A stretch of 64,000 nucleotides of DNA from Microbacterium oleivorans (GCF_013389665.1 NZ_CP058316.1:1054001-1118000); one strand, 5' to 3'; shown: positions 41,265-50,607, counted from the stretch's first letter. The notes: generated by a model not told the origin, from the letters alone. Translations and numbers: made by a program.

Positions 41265-41893
41265 CAGACGGCTCCGACGTCGACGGCGCCCGCGGTCGAC
41301 GCGGGCTCGGCGTAGGCGACCTCGCGCCACGTGTCGCCGTCGAGCTCGAAGCTCGTCACGCTCGACAGCGCGCAGCGGCGGCGACGGGGGTCGTGGCGCA
41401 GCGGCTCACCGGCCACCGCGAGGTGCGTGATCCAGATGGGCAGCTGATGCGACACGATCACCGCGTCGCCGGAGGGGGTGGCCGACCACAGGTCGCGCAT
41501 CGCGGCATCCATACGAGCCACGATCTCGGCGTACGGCTCGCCCCAGCTCGGCGTGGCCGGGGTGCGCAGGTGAAGCCAGTTGAGGGGGTTGATCAGCGCG
41601 TGGCGCATGCGACGCCCCTCGAAGACGTTGTGCGGCTCGATGACGCGCTCGTCGATGACCGGCTCCAAGCCGAAGAGCTCGGTGAACGGCTCCGACGACT
41701 CGCGGGTGCGCTGCAGCGGAGACGAGACCAGGGCGGTCACGGGGCGCCCCAGCGACTTCACGTGCTCGGCGGCAGACCGGGTCATCCGGCGCCCGTCCTC
41801 GCTCAGACCGAAGTGCGGGAGCCGCCCGTAGAGCACGCGGCGGGGGTTGTGGACCTCACCGTGACGCACGAGATGAAGGCGGGCTGCAGGCAC
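41264..41893 (-). CDS. Histidine phosphatase family protein
   Basis: 209 residues with the phosphoglycerate-mutase-like RHG signature LVRHGEVHNP at the start, SSPLQRTRESSEP, the acidic segment and a second catalytic histidine in VIVSHQLPIWI. It is a cytoplasmic phosphomonoesterase of unknown substrate. GTG 41893 lies 7 nt after TAGACT (41901-41906). It is the first gene of the cytochrome c maturation operon, a placement common in actinobacteria, though the functional link is unclear. Confidence 0.9.
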   Translation of the reverse strand: MPAARLHLVRHGEVHNPRRVLYGRLPHFGLSEDGRRMTRSAAEHVKSLGRPVTALVSSPLQRTRESSEPFTELFGLEPVIDERVIEPHNVFEGRRMRHALINPLNWLHLRTPATPSWGEPYAEIVARMDAAMRDLWSATPSGDAVIVSHQLPIWITHLAVAGEPLRHDPRRRRCALSSVTSFELDGDTWREVAYAEPASTAGAVDVGAV

Positions 41894-41960
41894 GGTCTCC
41901 AGTCTACGGCGCCCCCTCCTATGCGGACCCTGAGCGCTCCCGGCGTCGAGGTCCCTCGGA

Positions 41961-42665
41961 CTACGCCGACTCCGACCGCTCGCCGTCGCGACGATCGCGC
42001 AGCAGCGCGCGCACCCGGACGATCACGAACCAGGCCACGGCGACGACGACGCCCACGATGACGACGGTCTGGAAGATCTCGGCGTACTGCTCGACGATGT
42101 GCCAGTTCTCCCCCAGCAGGAAGCCGGCCATCACGAAGATCGAGTTCCAGATCAGGCTGCCGGCCGTCGTGAGCAGGCCGAACTTCCACCAGTGCATGCG
42201 GGACACACCGGCCGGGATCGAGATGAGGCTGCGGAAGAGGGGGACCATCCGGCCGAAGAACACCGCGATCGAGCCGTGCTTCTCGAACCAGTGCACCGAG
42301 CGCACCACGTCGTCTCCCTTGACCAGCGGCAGCCTGTCGGCGATGCGGCGCAGCCGGTCGGCGCCGAGCCAGCGTCCGAGGAAGTAGAGGATGTAGGCAC
42401 CCGCGACCGAGCCGAACGTCGTCCACAGGATCGCCTCGGCGAGCGTGAACGAGCCGCGCGAGGCGGCGAGCCCGGCCATCGGCAGCACGACCTCGCTGGG
42501 GATCGGCGGGAAGAGGTTGTCCATCCCCACCGCGATCGCCGCCCCCGCGGGCCCGATCGTGTCCATGAGCGAGACGGTCCAGTCGGCGAGGGTGGAGAGC
42601 CAGGAGCCGCCGCCGCTGCTGGATGCCGCCGCATGGGCGTACGCGGTCCGGGTCATGTCGGTCAT
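41961..42665 (-). CDS. DedA family membrane protein
   Basis: 234 residues. The SNARE-associated/DedA core is present: ENLFPPIPSE-like DNLFPPIPSEVVLPMAG, GSVAGAYILYFLGRWLG, FGRMVPLFRSLISIPAGVSRM and a C-terminal pair of helices. DedA proteins recycle undecaprenyl phosphate or other lipids in some bacteria. ATG 42665 has GAAGG 7 nt upstream; ATG 42656 is a weaker option. It is divergent from aspS. Confidence 0.9.
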   Translation of the reverse strand: MTDMTRTAYAHAAASSSGGGSWLSTLADWTVSLMDTIGPAGAAIAVGMDNLFPPIPSEVVLPMAGLAASRGSFTLAEAILWTTFGSVAGAYILYFLGRWLGADRLRRIADRLPLVKGDDVVRSVHWFEKHGSIAVFFGRMVPLFRSLISIPAGVSRMHWWKFGLLTTAGSLIWNSIFVMAGFLLGENWHIVEQYAEIFQTVVIVGVVVAVAWFVIVRVRALLRDRRDGERSESA

Positions 42666-42764
42666 CGGGTGCCTTCGCGCTCGGTGATCGGATGCCCGAG
42701 CGGGCCCCGCGCACAGCCTAGGGCCGCGACGTCGGAGATTGCTGGACGCGTAGACTCTCCCCTC

Positions 42765-44105
42765 GTGAGTGAACGCGTTCTCGTCCAGCAGCTGCAGGCC
42801 CGCCCCGACGGCCCCGTGTCGGTGTCCGGATGGGTCGAGACCGTCCGCGATCAGAAGAAGGTGCAGTTCGTCATCCTGCGGGATGAGACCGGTGCCGTGC
42901 AGCTGGTCAACCCCGCCACCCGTCCGTCCGAGGACGGCGCCGAGCAGGATGCCGCGGCGCTGGCCCTGACCGAGCTGATCTCCGGCCTGTCGACGGGCAC
43001 GTTCCTCACCGTCACCGGTGAGCTCAAGCACGACGAGCGCGTCAAGCTCGGCGGCGTCGAGATCAAGATCGGCGCGCTCGAGATCGCAGCCGCCGCCCTC
43101 CCCGAGACGCCCATCGCGGCCGACTCGGGGCTCGACAAGCGGATGGACTGGCGCTTCCTCGACCTGCGTCAGCGTCGCAACAACCTCATCTTCCGCGTGC
43201 AGACGACCCTCGAGCACGCGATGCGCACGTACTGGATCGAGCGCGACTACATCGAGATCCACTCGCCCAAGCTCATGGCCTCGGCCTCCGAGTCGGCGGC
43301 CGAGCTGTTCGAGGTTCCCTACTTCGAGGACAAGACGGCCTACCTCGCGCAGAGCCCGCAGTTCTTCAAGCAGATGGCCCAGTCCGCCGGCTTCGGCAAG
43401 ATCTTCGAGATCGGCGACGTCTTCCGCGCCGACCCCTCGTTCACGTCGCGCCACGCGACCGAGTTCACCTCGATCGACGCCGAGATCAGCTGGATCGACT
43501 CGCACGAGGACGTCGCGGCGATGCAGGAGGAGCTGCTGCAGTTCGCCTTCCAGGCCGTCCAGGACAAGCACGGCGCCGAGATCGCCGAGCTGTTCGGCGT
43601 CGAGGTGCAGGTGCCCCAGATCCCCTTCCCCCGCATCCCCCTGGCCGAGGCGCGCGAGATCGTCGCCGCCCGCGGCTACGACATCCCCCGCACCGACGGC
43701 GACCTCGACCCCGAGGGCGAGCGTCAGATCTCCGCGCACGTCGCCGAGACCTTCGGGCACCAGTTCGTCTTCATCACCGACTACCACCCCGAGATCCGCG
43801 CTTTCTACCACATGCGCGACGAGGAGACGGGGCTGACCAAGTCGTACGACCTCCTCTTCAACGGCGTGGAGATCACGACCGGCGCGCAGCGCGAGCACCG
43901 CGTCGACGTGCTCATCGAGCAGGCCAAGGAGAAGGGGCTCGAGCCCGAGCACCTCGACTTCTACCTCGACTTCTTCCGCTACGGCGCCCCGCCGCACGGC
44001 GGTTTCGGGATGGGTCTGGCGCGGGTGCTGATGCTGCTGCTGGGCGAGTCGTCGATCCGCGAGGTGACCTACCTGTTCCGCGGCCCCACCCGGCTCGCCC
44101 CGTAA
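42765..44105 (+). CDS. aspS: Aspartyl-tRNA synthetase, short archaeal type
   Basis: 446 residues, clearly shorter than the roughly 590 of the usual bacterial enzyme and lacking its GAD insertion. An OB-fold anticodon domain (VSVSGWVETVRDQKKVQF) is followed by class II motifs: motif 2 FRADPSFTSRHATEFTSID and motif 3 GFGMGLARVLMLLLG. This form is often non-discriminating, charging both tRNA-Asp and tRNA-Asn, with GatCAB amidating the latter. GTG 42765 lies 8 nt after TAGACT (42751-42756). Specificity cannot be settled from this window. Confidence 0.93.
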   Translation: MSERVLVQQLQARPDGPVSVSGWVETVRDQKKVQFVILRDETGAVQLVNPATRPSEDGAEQDAAALALTELISGLSTGTFLTVTGELKHDERVKLGGVEIKIGALEIAAAALPETPIAADSGLDKRMDWRFLDLRQRRNNLIFRVQTTLEHAMRTYWIERDYIEIHSPKLMASASESAAELFEVPYFEDKTAYLAQSPQFFKQMAQSAGFGKIFEIGDVFRADPSFTSRHATEFTSIDAEISWIDSHEDVAAMQEELLQFAFQAVQDKHGAEIAELFGVEVQVPQIPFPRIPLAEAREIVAARGYDIPRTDGDLDPEGERQISAHVAETFGHQFVFITDYHPEIRAFYHMRDEETGLTKSYDLLFNGVEITTGAQREHRVDVLIEQAKEKGLEPEHLDFYLDFFRYGAPPHGGFGMGLARVLMLLLGESSIREVTYLFRGPTRLAP

Positions 44106-44195
44106 CACGACACCCCGTCCACCCGGCAAGTCCTCAGCGGGCGCCGGGCGCCACCCGTATCGTGGCTCCCTCGGCGACCGATGGGAGCGAGACGT

Positions 44196-45392
44196 ATGTG
44201 GGACGGCTGGATGGACTTCGGCATCGCGGTGCTGGTGGGACTCGCGGTGGCGGCGGTGGTGGCCGTGGTCGCCGCTGTGGCGCTGCGGATCGCCGGTCGG
44301 CGGCAGCGCTGGCCGGAGGTGCTCAGCCGCCGCTCGCGTGCCCCGTTCCGCGCGCTCCTCACGGCCATCGCACTGTGGGCGGCGGTGCAGACGTCGTTCC
44401 CCGACGAGCTGTGGCGGTCGATCCTCGCGCAGGTGCTGACGATCCTCATCATCGCGGCGAGCGCGTGGCTGCTGGCGTCGCTGGTGATCGTGGTCACCGA
44501 TGTCGCGCTCGGTCGCTACCGCATCGACGTTCCCGACAACCGCGTCGCCCGCCGCATCCGCACCCAGATGCTCATCGTTCGACGGCTCGCCGTCGCGATC
44601 ATCATCGTGATCGGCATCGGCGCGGTCCTGTTGACGTTCGATTCGGTGCGCGCGGTCGGCGCCAGCGTGCTGGCCTCGGCGGGCATCGCCTCGGTCGTGG
44701 CGGGCCTGGCGGCGCAGTCGGTGCTCGCGAACGTCTTCGCGGGGCTCCAGATCGTCTTCAGCGACGCGCTCCGCGTCGATGACGTCGTCGTCGCCGACGG
44801 CGAGTGGGGACGCGTGGGCGAGATCACACTGAGCTACGTCGTGCTCGATCTGTGGGACGACCGGCGCCTGGTGCTGCCGTGCACGTACTTCACCACGACG
44901 CCGTTCGAGAACTGGACGCGGCGCGGCTCCGAGCTGCTCGGCGCCGTCGAGATGGACCTCGATTGGAACGTCTCGCCCGCCGCGATGCGCGCCCACCTGC
45001 ACGACGTGCTCGAGAAGACCGAGCTGTGGGATCGGCGGGCATCGGTGCTGCAGGTGACCGATGCCGTCGCGGGCTACGTGCGCGTACGCATCCTCGTCAC
45101 CGCGAAGGACGCCCCCACGCTCTTCGACCTGCGGTGCCTGGTCCGCGAGGCGATGGTGACCTGGGTGCAGCGGACGATGCCGCAGGCGGTCCCGATGCAA
45201 CGCGTGATGATGACGGATGCCGCCGCCGCCGGCGCCGAGCATCGCGTGACGCACGACCCGACTCCCACCAACGACGGGCTGTTCACCGGCAGCGCCGAGG
45301 CCGAGCGGCGCGCGAGCACGTTCACCAACGCGATCCCGATCGTGCCGGCCGCCGAGGACGAGGACCCCGGGGAGCGCGACCGGCGCGGGTGA
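44196..45392 (+). CDS. MscS-family mechanosensitive ion channel
   Basis: 398 residues. Four membrane helices precede the pore helix and the MscS signature VVAGLAAQSVLANVFAGLQIVFSD, then the beta domain (VDDVVVADGEWGRVGEITLSYVVLDLWDDRRLVLPCTYF). The C-terminal tail is acidic. These channels release solutes during hypo-osmotic shock. I chose ATG 44196 with GGGAG 9 nt upstream; ATG 44181 lies inside that site. Confidence 0.92.
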   Translation: MWDGWMDFGIAVLVGLAVAAVVAVVAAVALRIAGRRQRWPEVLSRRSRAPFRALLTAIALWAAVQTSFPDELWRSILAQVLTILIIAASAWLLASLVIVVTDVALGRYRIDVPDNRVARRIRTQMLIVRRLAVAIIIVIGIGAVLLTFDSVRAVGASVLASAGIASVVAGLAAQSVLANVFAGLQIVFSDALRVDDVVVADGEWGRVGEITLSYVVLDLWDDRRLVLPCTYFTTTPFENWTRRGSELLGAVEMDLDWNVSPAAMRAHLHDVLEKTELWDRRASVLQVTDAVAGYVRVRILVTAKDAPTLFDLRCLVREAMVTWVQRTMPQAVPMQRVMMTDAAAAGAEHRVTHDPTPTNDGLFTGSAEAERRASTFTNAIPIVPAAEDEDPGERDRRG

Positions 45393-45534
45393 CGCCGTCG
45401 CGACGGGGAACGGTCATCGGCCGTTCACCGGGCGAGGGCACGCGCGACACCTGGCACCCATAGGTTCCTTCCGCTCCCCTGCTTCCGGCGCTGCCCGTGC
45501 GCGCGGCCAGGGGCCACCCGAAAGGAACGACCCC

Positions 45535-46665
45535 ATGTCCCGCACCCTGCTGCGCCGCACCGGCGCCGTCGTCGCGCTCGCGACGGCATCCGCACTCGTC
45601 CTCGCCGGCTGCGGCGGAACCGCGGAGGCGACCGACGCCGCCGGCTCCGACGCCGCCACCGCGACGAGCCTGGCCGACATCGGCACCTTCGCCGATCTCG
45701 AGGCCGCCGCGAAGGCGGAGGGCCAGCTCAACGTCATCGCGCTGCCGCGCGACTGGGCGAACTACGGCGAGATCATCGACCTGTTCACCGAGCGCTACCC
45801 CGAGATCACCGTCAACGAGCAGTCTCCCGACATCTCCAGCGCCGAAGAGATCCAGGCCGCGGAGACCAACGAGGGACTCGACACCGCGCCCGACGTCTTC
45901 GACCTGGGCCTGACGGTCGCCCTGCAGAACACCGACCGCTTCGCGCCGTACCAGGTGCAGACCTGGGACGACATCCCCGACGCCCTCAAGGAGTCGACCG
46001 GGCTGTTCGTCGGCGACTACGGCGGCTACATGTCGGTCGGCTACGACTCCGCCCGCTTCGACGCCCCCGAGGAGATCGACGATCTGCTGGGCGAGCAGTT
46101 CCGCGGCGCCGTCGCCATCAACGGCGACCCCACCCAGGCGGGTGCGGCCTTCGCCGCCGTGGGTCTGGCCACGGTGGAGTCGGATGGCGGCCTCGACGAT
46201 TTCCAGCCCGGCATCGACTTCTTCGGCGAGCTCAACGCCGCAGGCAACATGCTCAAGCTCGACGTGACCAGCGCGACCGTGGCGAGCGGTGAGACCCCGG
46301 TCGTCTTCGACTGGGACTACCTCAACGCCGCCCACGCCGAGAGCGTGCCCACCTGGAAGACGGTGGTCTTCCCGGGCACCGGCTACGCGGGCTACTACAA
46401 CCAGGCGATCAACATCGACGCGCCCAACCCGGCCGCGGCGCGCCTGTGGCAGGAGTTCCTCTACAGCGACGAGGTGCAGAACCTCTGGCTCGCCGGCGGG
46501 GCGCGTCCGGCCCGCATGGAGGCGATGCTCGCCGCCGGAACGCTCGACGAGGACCTCGCGGCGAAGCTCCCCGAGGCTCCCGCCGAGACGGTCGTGCCGA
46601 CCGAGGAGCAGTCCACCGCCGCCGGGACGCTCCTCGGCGAGAAGTGGGCCGCGGCGGTCCAGTGA
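45535..46665 (+). CDS. ABC transporter substrate-binding lipoprotein (polyamine/iron-type)
   Basis: 376 residues with a lipoprotein signal (lipobox VLAGC, C26) and a family 1 solute-binding fold. Blocks such as EEIQAAETNEGLDTAPDVFDLGL, GLFVGDYGGYMSVGYDS and PVVFDWDYLNAAHAE resemble polyamine, iron(III) or phosphonate binding proteins. GAAAGGA lies about 7 nt before ATG. It leads a four-gene importer operon with GTGA/ATGA overlaps at each junction. The ligand is not identifiable by eye. Confidence 0.9.
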   Translation: MSRTLLRRTGAVVALATASALVLAGCGGTAEATDAAGSDAATATSLADIGTFADLEAAAKAEGQLNVIALPRDWANYGEIIDLFTERYPEITVNEQSPDISSAEEIQAAETNEGLDTAPDVFDLGLTVALQNTDRFAPYQVQTWDDIPDALKESTGLFVGDYGGYMSVGYDSARFDAPEEIDDLLGEQFRGAVAINGDPTQAGAAFAAVGLATVESDGGLDDFQPGIDFFGELNAAGNMLKLDVTSATVASGETPVVFDWDYLNAAHAESVPTWKTVVFPGTGYAGYYNQAINIDAPNPAAARLWQEFLYSDEVQNLWLAGGARPARMEAMLAAGTLDEDLAAKLPEAPAETVVPTEEQSTAAGTLLGEKWAAAVQ

Positions 46666-47573
46666 CCCTGAGCCCGGCACCGCACACCGCACCGGGCAGC
46701 ACCGGCACGACCGGTCGGGGCGCACAGCGCCTCGACTGGTCGTGGCTGGGCCTGGTGCCCTTCGCCGTCTACGTCGCGCTGTTCCTCGCGCTTCCCACCG
46801 CGCTGGCTCTGCTCACCGGACTGTTCGACGGTGACGGGGCCTTCACGCTCGACAACCTCGCCGCCCTCGCCGATCCCGTCATCCTCGCGACCTTCGCCAA
46901 CTCCACATGGGTGTCCCTGCTCACCGCGGCGATCGGCGCGGTCGTGGGGGCGCTGGTCTGCTACGCCATGCTCGGGCTGCGCGAGGGCGGCACGGTCCGC
47001 ACCATCGTCGAGGCGGCGTCCGGGGTGCTGGCACAGTTCGGCGGCGTCATGCTCGCGTTCGTCATGATCGCCGCCATCGGCACGCAGGGGGTCGTCACCC
47101 GCGTGCTGGCCGACGTGCTCGGCATCCGCCTCTACGCGGAGGGCGCCTGGATCTACGCGCTCCCCGGGCTCATCCCGGCCTACATCGTCTTCCAGGTCCC
47201 GCTCATGATCATCACCTTCATGCCCGCGCTCGCGGCGCTCAAGCCGCAGTGGGCCGAGGCTCACCTGACGCTCGGTGGCACGCGAGCGGGCTTCTGGCCG
47301 CACGTGGGCTTCCCCGTCCTCGCGCCGTCGTTCCTCGCCAGCTTCCTGCTGCTGTTCGCCAACGCCTTCTCGTCGTACGCCACGGCCGCGGCGCTGGCGA
47401 GCCAGGGCTCGCAGATCGTCCCCCTGCAGATCCGCGCCGCCCTCACCAGCGAGACCGTGCTGGGCCGCGAGAACCTGGCGGGTGCGCTGGCGTTCGGAAT
47501 GATCGTCGTGGTCGCAGCGGTCATGGCGTGCTACGCGCTCATCCAGCGCCGCGCGGCGAGGTGGCAGCGATGA
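46662..47573 (+). CDS. ABC transporter permease (first subunit, PotB-like)
   Basis: 303 residues with six membrane helices and the inner-membrane-component EAA loop around AEAHLTLGGTRAGFWPHVGFPVLAPSFLAS, which contacts the ATPase. GTG 46662 overlaps the binding-protein stop (GTGA). It pairs with the next permease to form the membrane channel of the importer. Confidence 0.9.
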   Translation: MTLSPAPHTAPGSTGTTGRGAQRLDWSWLGLVPFAVYVALFLALPTALALLTGLFDGDGAFTLDNLAALADPVILATFANSTWVSLLTAAIGAVVGALVCYAMLGLREGGTVRTIVEAASGVLAQFGGVMLAFVMIAAIGTQGVVTRVLADVLGIRLYAEGAWIYALPGLIPAYIVFQVPLMIITFMPALAALKPQWAEAHLTLGGTRAGFWPHVGFPVLAPSFLASFLLLFANAFSSYATAAALASQGSQIVPLQIRAALTSETVLGRENLAGALAFGMIVVVAAVMACYALIQRRAARWQR

Positions 47574-48370
47574 GGAGTGCGCTCTCGCCCTCGCCCGCCG
47601 CGCGCTGGGTCATCGGCGTGCTGGTGGGCACCGTGTTCGCCGTCCCGTTCGTCGCCACCGCGCTGTTCACCCTCACGCTGCCTGACGGCAGCTACTCGTT
47701 CGAGCGATGGCTGGCACTGGCCGACCCTGCCAACGCCGCGCGGTACGCCCCGGTATGGACAGGGCTGGCGAACTCGCTCGTGCTGGCCGTCGTCACCGTC
47801 GCGATCGTGCTGTTCCTGTTCGCCCCCACGATGGTCCTCGTCGCGTTGCGGTTCCCGGGTCTGCGTCGGGGCATGGAGTTCGTGGCGCTCCTGCCCATCG
47901 CCATCCCCGCCATCGTGCTCGTCGTGGGCCTGGCACCGATCTACCTGGCGATCGGCCGCACCGTCGGAACCGGCGCCTGGACCCTCGCCTTCGCCTACGG
48001 CGTGCTCGTCATGCCCTTCGCCTACCGCTCGATCCAGGCATCGATCGACGCCGTCGACCTGAAGACCCTCTCCGAGGCGGCGCGCACGCTCGGGGCGGGG
48101 TGGCCCGCCATCCTGGTGCGCGTCATCGCACCGAACCTGCGGCCGGGCCTGCTCGCGGCATCCCTCATCTCGGTCGCCGTCGTCCTCGGCGAGTTCACGA
48201 TCGCATCGCTGCTGAACCGGCAGGTGCTGCAGACCGGTCTGGTCGTCGTGAACCGCCAGGATGCCTGGGCCGCCGCCATCTTCACTCTGCTCGCTCTCGC
48301 CTTCGCGTTCGTGCTGCTGCTCGTCATCGGGCGGGTCGGACGCGTCGGCACCGGAAGGAAAGCCCCATGA
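47570..48370 (+). CDS. ABC transporter permease (second subunit, PotC-like)
   Basis: 266 residues, six membrane helices. The EAA loop reads LSEAARTLGAGWPAILVRVIAPNLRPGL. ATG 47570 overlaps the previous stop (ATGA), and its own stop overlaps the ATPase start, so the four subunits are translated in a chain. Confidence 0.9.
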   Translation: MRSALSPSPAARWVIGVLVGTVFAVPFVATALFTLTLPDGSYSFERWLALADPANAARYAPVWTGLANSLVLAVVTVAIVLFLFAPTMVLVALRFPGLRRGMEFVALLPIAIPAIVLVVGLAPIYLAIGRTVGTGAWTLAFAYGVLVMPFAYRSIQASIDAVDLKTLSEAARTLGAGWPAILVRVIAPNLRPGLLAASLISVAVVLGEFTIASLLNRQVLQTGLVVVNRQDAWAAAIFTLLALAFAFVLLLVIGRVGRVGTGRKAP

Positions 48371-49482
48371 CCTCGACCGACCCCACGCTGCGGCCGCTGC
48401 CGCGCACGTCCGACAACGCGCTGCTCTCGGGGGCCGGCGACGGCGCACGCGTCGAGTTCCGCGGCATCGTGAAGGACTACGGAGCGACCCGGGTGCTGCA
48501 CGGCGTGGATCTCGACATCTCGCCCGGCGAGTTCGTGTCGCTCCTCGGACCCTCCGGGTGCGGCAAGACGACGGCGCTGCGCGTGCTCGCCGGGCTCGAA
48601 CGTGCCTCCTCGGGGTCGGCCGTTGTCGGCGGCCGCGACATCTCGGGAGTGCCGACCAACCGGCGCGACCTCGGGATGGTGTTCCAGTCGTACTCGCTGT
48701 TCCCCCACCTGCGCGTGCTGGAGAACACCGCGTTCGGTCTGCGCCGGCGCGGAGTGGGCCGTGCGGAGGCCGCCCGCCGCGCCGGCGATGCCCTCGACCT
48801 CGTCGGCCTCGGCGACCTGCCGGCGCGCTACCCGCACGAGCTGTCGGGAGGCCAGCAGCAGCGGGTGGCGCTCGCGCGCGCGCTGGTGACCGAGCCCCGC
48901 GTGCTGCTGCTGGATGAGCCGCTCTCCGCGCTCGATGCGAAGGTGCGGGTGCAGCTGCGCGACGAGATCCGCCGGCTCCAGCTGCGCCTGGGCATGACGA
49001 CGCTCTTCGTCACGCACGACCAGGAGGAGGCACTGGCGGTGTCCGACCGCATCGCGGTGATGAACGCCGGCCGCATCGAGCAGATCGGCTCCCCCGAGGA
49101 GCTCTACCTGCGTCCGCAGACGCCCCACGTCGCCGCGTTCGTCGGGCTCTCCAGCGTCGTGCCCGGCGTGCTCCGAGCCGGCCGAGTGTCGGTGTGGGGT
49201 CACGATCTGCCCGCGAACGGCGAGGCGCCGGACGGCGAGGTCGCGGTGCTGGTGCGCCCCGAGAACGTCGTGCTGCACCGCGGAGCGCGATCCGAGGGCG
49301 GCGGCGTGGCGGCCGTGGTCGAGGAGAGCACGTTCCTCGGCAGCTACCGCCGCTCGCTGGTGCGCACCGCCGACGGCGTGCTGATCCGTGTCCAGCACGC
49401 CGCGGGCGAGCGACTCGGCTACGGCGACGGCGTCGTCGTGGGCCTCCGCGACGAGCCGGTGACGGTGCGGCAGCGCGGCTGA
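48367..49482 (+). CDS. ABC transporter ATP-binding protein (PotA-like)
   Basis: 371 residues. It has Walker A GPSGCGKTT, Q-loop MVFQSYSLFPHL, signature LSGGQQQRVALARAL, Walker B VLLLDEPLSALD and H-loop VTHDQEEA, then a C-terminal TOBE domain (VAVLVRPENVVL) typical of polyamine/iron/sulfate importers. It powers the two permeases encoded before it. No regulatory gene is adjacent. Confidence 0.93.
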   Translation: MTSTDPTLRPLPRTSDNALLSGAGDGARVEFRGIVKDYGATRVLHGVDLDISPGEFVSLLGPSGCGKTTALRVLAGLERASSGSAVVGGRDISGVPTNRRDLGMVFQSYSLFPHLRVLENTAFGLRRRGVGRAEAARRAGDALDLVGLGDLPARYPHELSGGQQQRVALARALVTEPRVLLLDEPLSALDAKVRVQLRDEIRRLQLRLGMTTLFVTHDQEEALAVSDRIAVMNAGRIEQIGSPEELYLRPQTPHVAAFVGLSSVVPGVLRAGRVSVWGHDLPANGEAPDGEVAVLVRPENVVLHRGARSEGGGVAAVVEESTFLGSYRRSLVRTADGVLIRVQHAAGERLGYGDGVVVGLRDEPVTVRQRG

Positions 49483-49510
49483 CGGAGCCGGCTCAGCGGC
49501 TGACGGCGGA

Positions 49511-49813
49511 TCAGACCTCGAAGTCGACGGCGATGCGGGACCCGGCGACGCTGCGGACGTAGCCGACGACCTCCTGGTGCGCGGGGTGCACCTGATACTC
49601 CTCGAGCCCGGCGAGGTCGTCGAAGTCGGCGACGACGGCGACATCGCCGTTGACGTCGGCGTAGGCGACGTTCGGCCCGATGCTGAGCGAGCGGATCGAG
49701 GGCACGACGCCCACGAGCGCGCCGATGCGACGCGAGACCTCGGCGGCGTGCTCGGCGCGGGTCTCGGCATCTTCGGCGGCGAGCTTCCAGGCGACGACGT
49801 GGCGGATGGTCAT
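49511..49813 (-). CDS. Dabb-family (stress-responsive A/B barrel) protein
   Basis: 100 residues, a dimeric ferredoxin-like barrel: MTIRHVVAWKLAAEDAETRAEHAAE and a conserved VVADFDDLAGLEEYQVHPAHQEVVGYV block. Members act as small-molecule enzymes or binding proteins; the role is unknown here. ATG 49813 overlaps the glutaredoxin stop (ATGA). Confidence 0.9.
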   Translation of the reverse strand: MTIRHVVAWKLAAEDAETRAEHAAEVSRRIGALVGVVPSIRSLSIGPNVAYADVNGDVAVVADFDDLAGLEEYQVHPAHQEVVGYVRSVAGSRIAVDFEV

Positions 49814-50109
49814 GCGGACTCCTCTGTGGGGGCGGATGCCGCGGGCGCGGCGGGATCACGGAGCGACGCGGCCAGCGCGGCGCGCAGCCGATCGGCCGAG
49901 AGGCGCCAGTGCGCGTGCAGCCGGTCGTCGATCAGCACGACGGGGATCTTCTCCCACCACTGCTCATACAGCGCCGCGTCGTCGAGGATCGACACCTCGG
50001 TGACATCGACCTCGCCGTCGGGGAGGTCCGCCACGACGGTGTCGACGATCTCTCGCGCGACGTCGCAGAGGTGGCAGTCGGGCTTGGAGACGAGCGTCAG
50101 AGTCGTCAT
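49810..50109 (-). CDS. Glutaredoxin-family protein
   Basis: 99 residues. The N-terminal strand and active site KPDCHLCD, a DUF836-type thioredoxin motif, followed by SILDDAALYEQWWEKIPVVLIDD, show a small glutaredoxin-like fold. It probably reduces disulfides or senses redox state in the cytoplasm. I chose ATG 50109; the longer frame to 50169 overlaps the rhodanese gene. It is read with the Dabb gene. Confidence 0.88.
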   Translation of the reverse strand: MTTLTLVSKPDCHLCDVAREIVDTVVADLPDGEVDVTEVSILDDAALYEQWWEKIPVVLIDDRLHAHWRLSADRLRAALAASLRDPAAPAASAPTEESA

Positions 50110-50122
50110 CGGTCGAGCCGGG

Positions 50123-50416
50123 TCAGCGCTCGAGCTCGAAGCCGCGATCCGCCCATTCGCCGGTCCCACCGGCGACGTTGGTCGCGTCGTGACCGCGAGC
50201 CTCGAGCGCCGCGACGACCTGGGCGGAGCGACCGCCCGCCTGGCAGATGACGTCGAACGCGCCGTCGGGCAGCTCGGACAGCCGCTCGCCGAGCTGCGAC
50301 ATCGGGATGCTGATCGCTCCGGGCACGCGACCCGTCGCGAACTCGTGGTCCTCGCGCACGTCGATGAGCGGAACGTCGCGGCCCGCGCGGAGCTGGTCGA
50401 TGGTGATGGATTTCAT
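50123..50416 (-). CDS. Rhodanese-like sulfurtransferase
   Basis: 97 residues, a single rhodanese domain. LIDVREDHEFATGRVPGAISIPM and the active-site loop CQAGGRSAQV with the catalytic cysteine are intact. ATG 50416 has GGAGGAAC upstream. It is the first gene of a three-gene redox cluster (rhodanese, glutaredoxin, Dabb). A sulfur donor role is likely but untested. Confidence 0.92.
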   Translation of the reverse strand: MKSITIDQLRAGRDVPLIDVREDHEFATGRVPGAISIPMSQLGERLSELPDGAFDVICQAGGRSAQVVAALEARGHDATNVAGGTGEWADRGFELER

Positions 50417-50458
50417 GCTGGTTCCTCCGCTCTCAGCCTAGGGCGGCACAAAGCACGA

Positions 50459-50490
50459 AGCGCCCCTCGGCCGAAGCCGAATGGGGCGCT
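50459..50490 (-). terminator. Terminator of the bS22 gene
   Basis: AGCGCCCC (50459-50466) pairs with GGGGCGCT (50483-50490), and inside it TCGGC-CGAA-GCCGA (50467-50480) continues the stem, giving a long hairpin 18 nt after the small ribosomal-protein gene. Confidence 0.7.
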
Positions 50491-50508
50491 CAGTGACGTC
50501 GCCGCGAC

Positions 50509-50607
50509 TTACTTCTTGTTGCGGCGCTGGTGGCGAGTCTTGCGAAGCAGCTTGCGGTGCTTCTTCTTCGCCATGCGCTTGCGGCGCTTCTTGATGACAG
50601 AACCCAC
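50509..50607 (-). CDS. Small ribosomal protein bS22-like (AURKAIP1/COX24 domain), 32 residues
   Basis: GTG 50607 to TAA 50509 encodes a 32-residue, highly basic peptide (MGSVIKKRRKRMAKKKHRKL then LRKTRHQRRNKK), matching the AURKAIP1/COX24 peptide known in mycobacteria as small-subunit protein bS22. GAGG lies 7 nt upstream. It was too short for the usual ORF cut-off. A BldC-like HTH gene follows on the right and proC lies 3 kb away, recalling the Rv0500-Rv0500A-Rv0500B order in Mycobacterium tuberculosis. Confidence 0.88.
   Translation of the reverse strand: MGSVIKKRRKRMAKKKHRKLLRKTRHQRRNKK

Noticed and set aside
41961..45254. 1097-codon continuous minus-strand frame through aspS and the MscS gene
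   Set aside because: Only its last 234 codons are the DedA protein; the rest is antisense to aspS and the channel gene.
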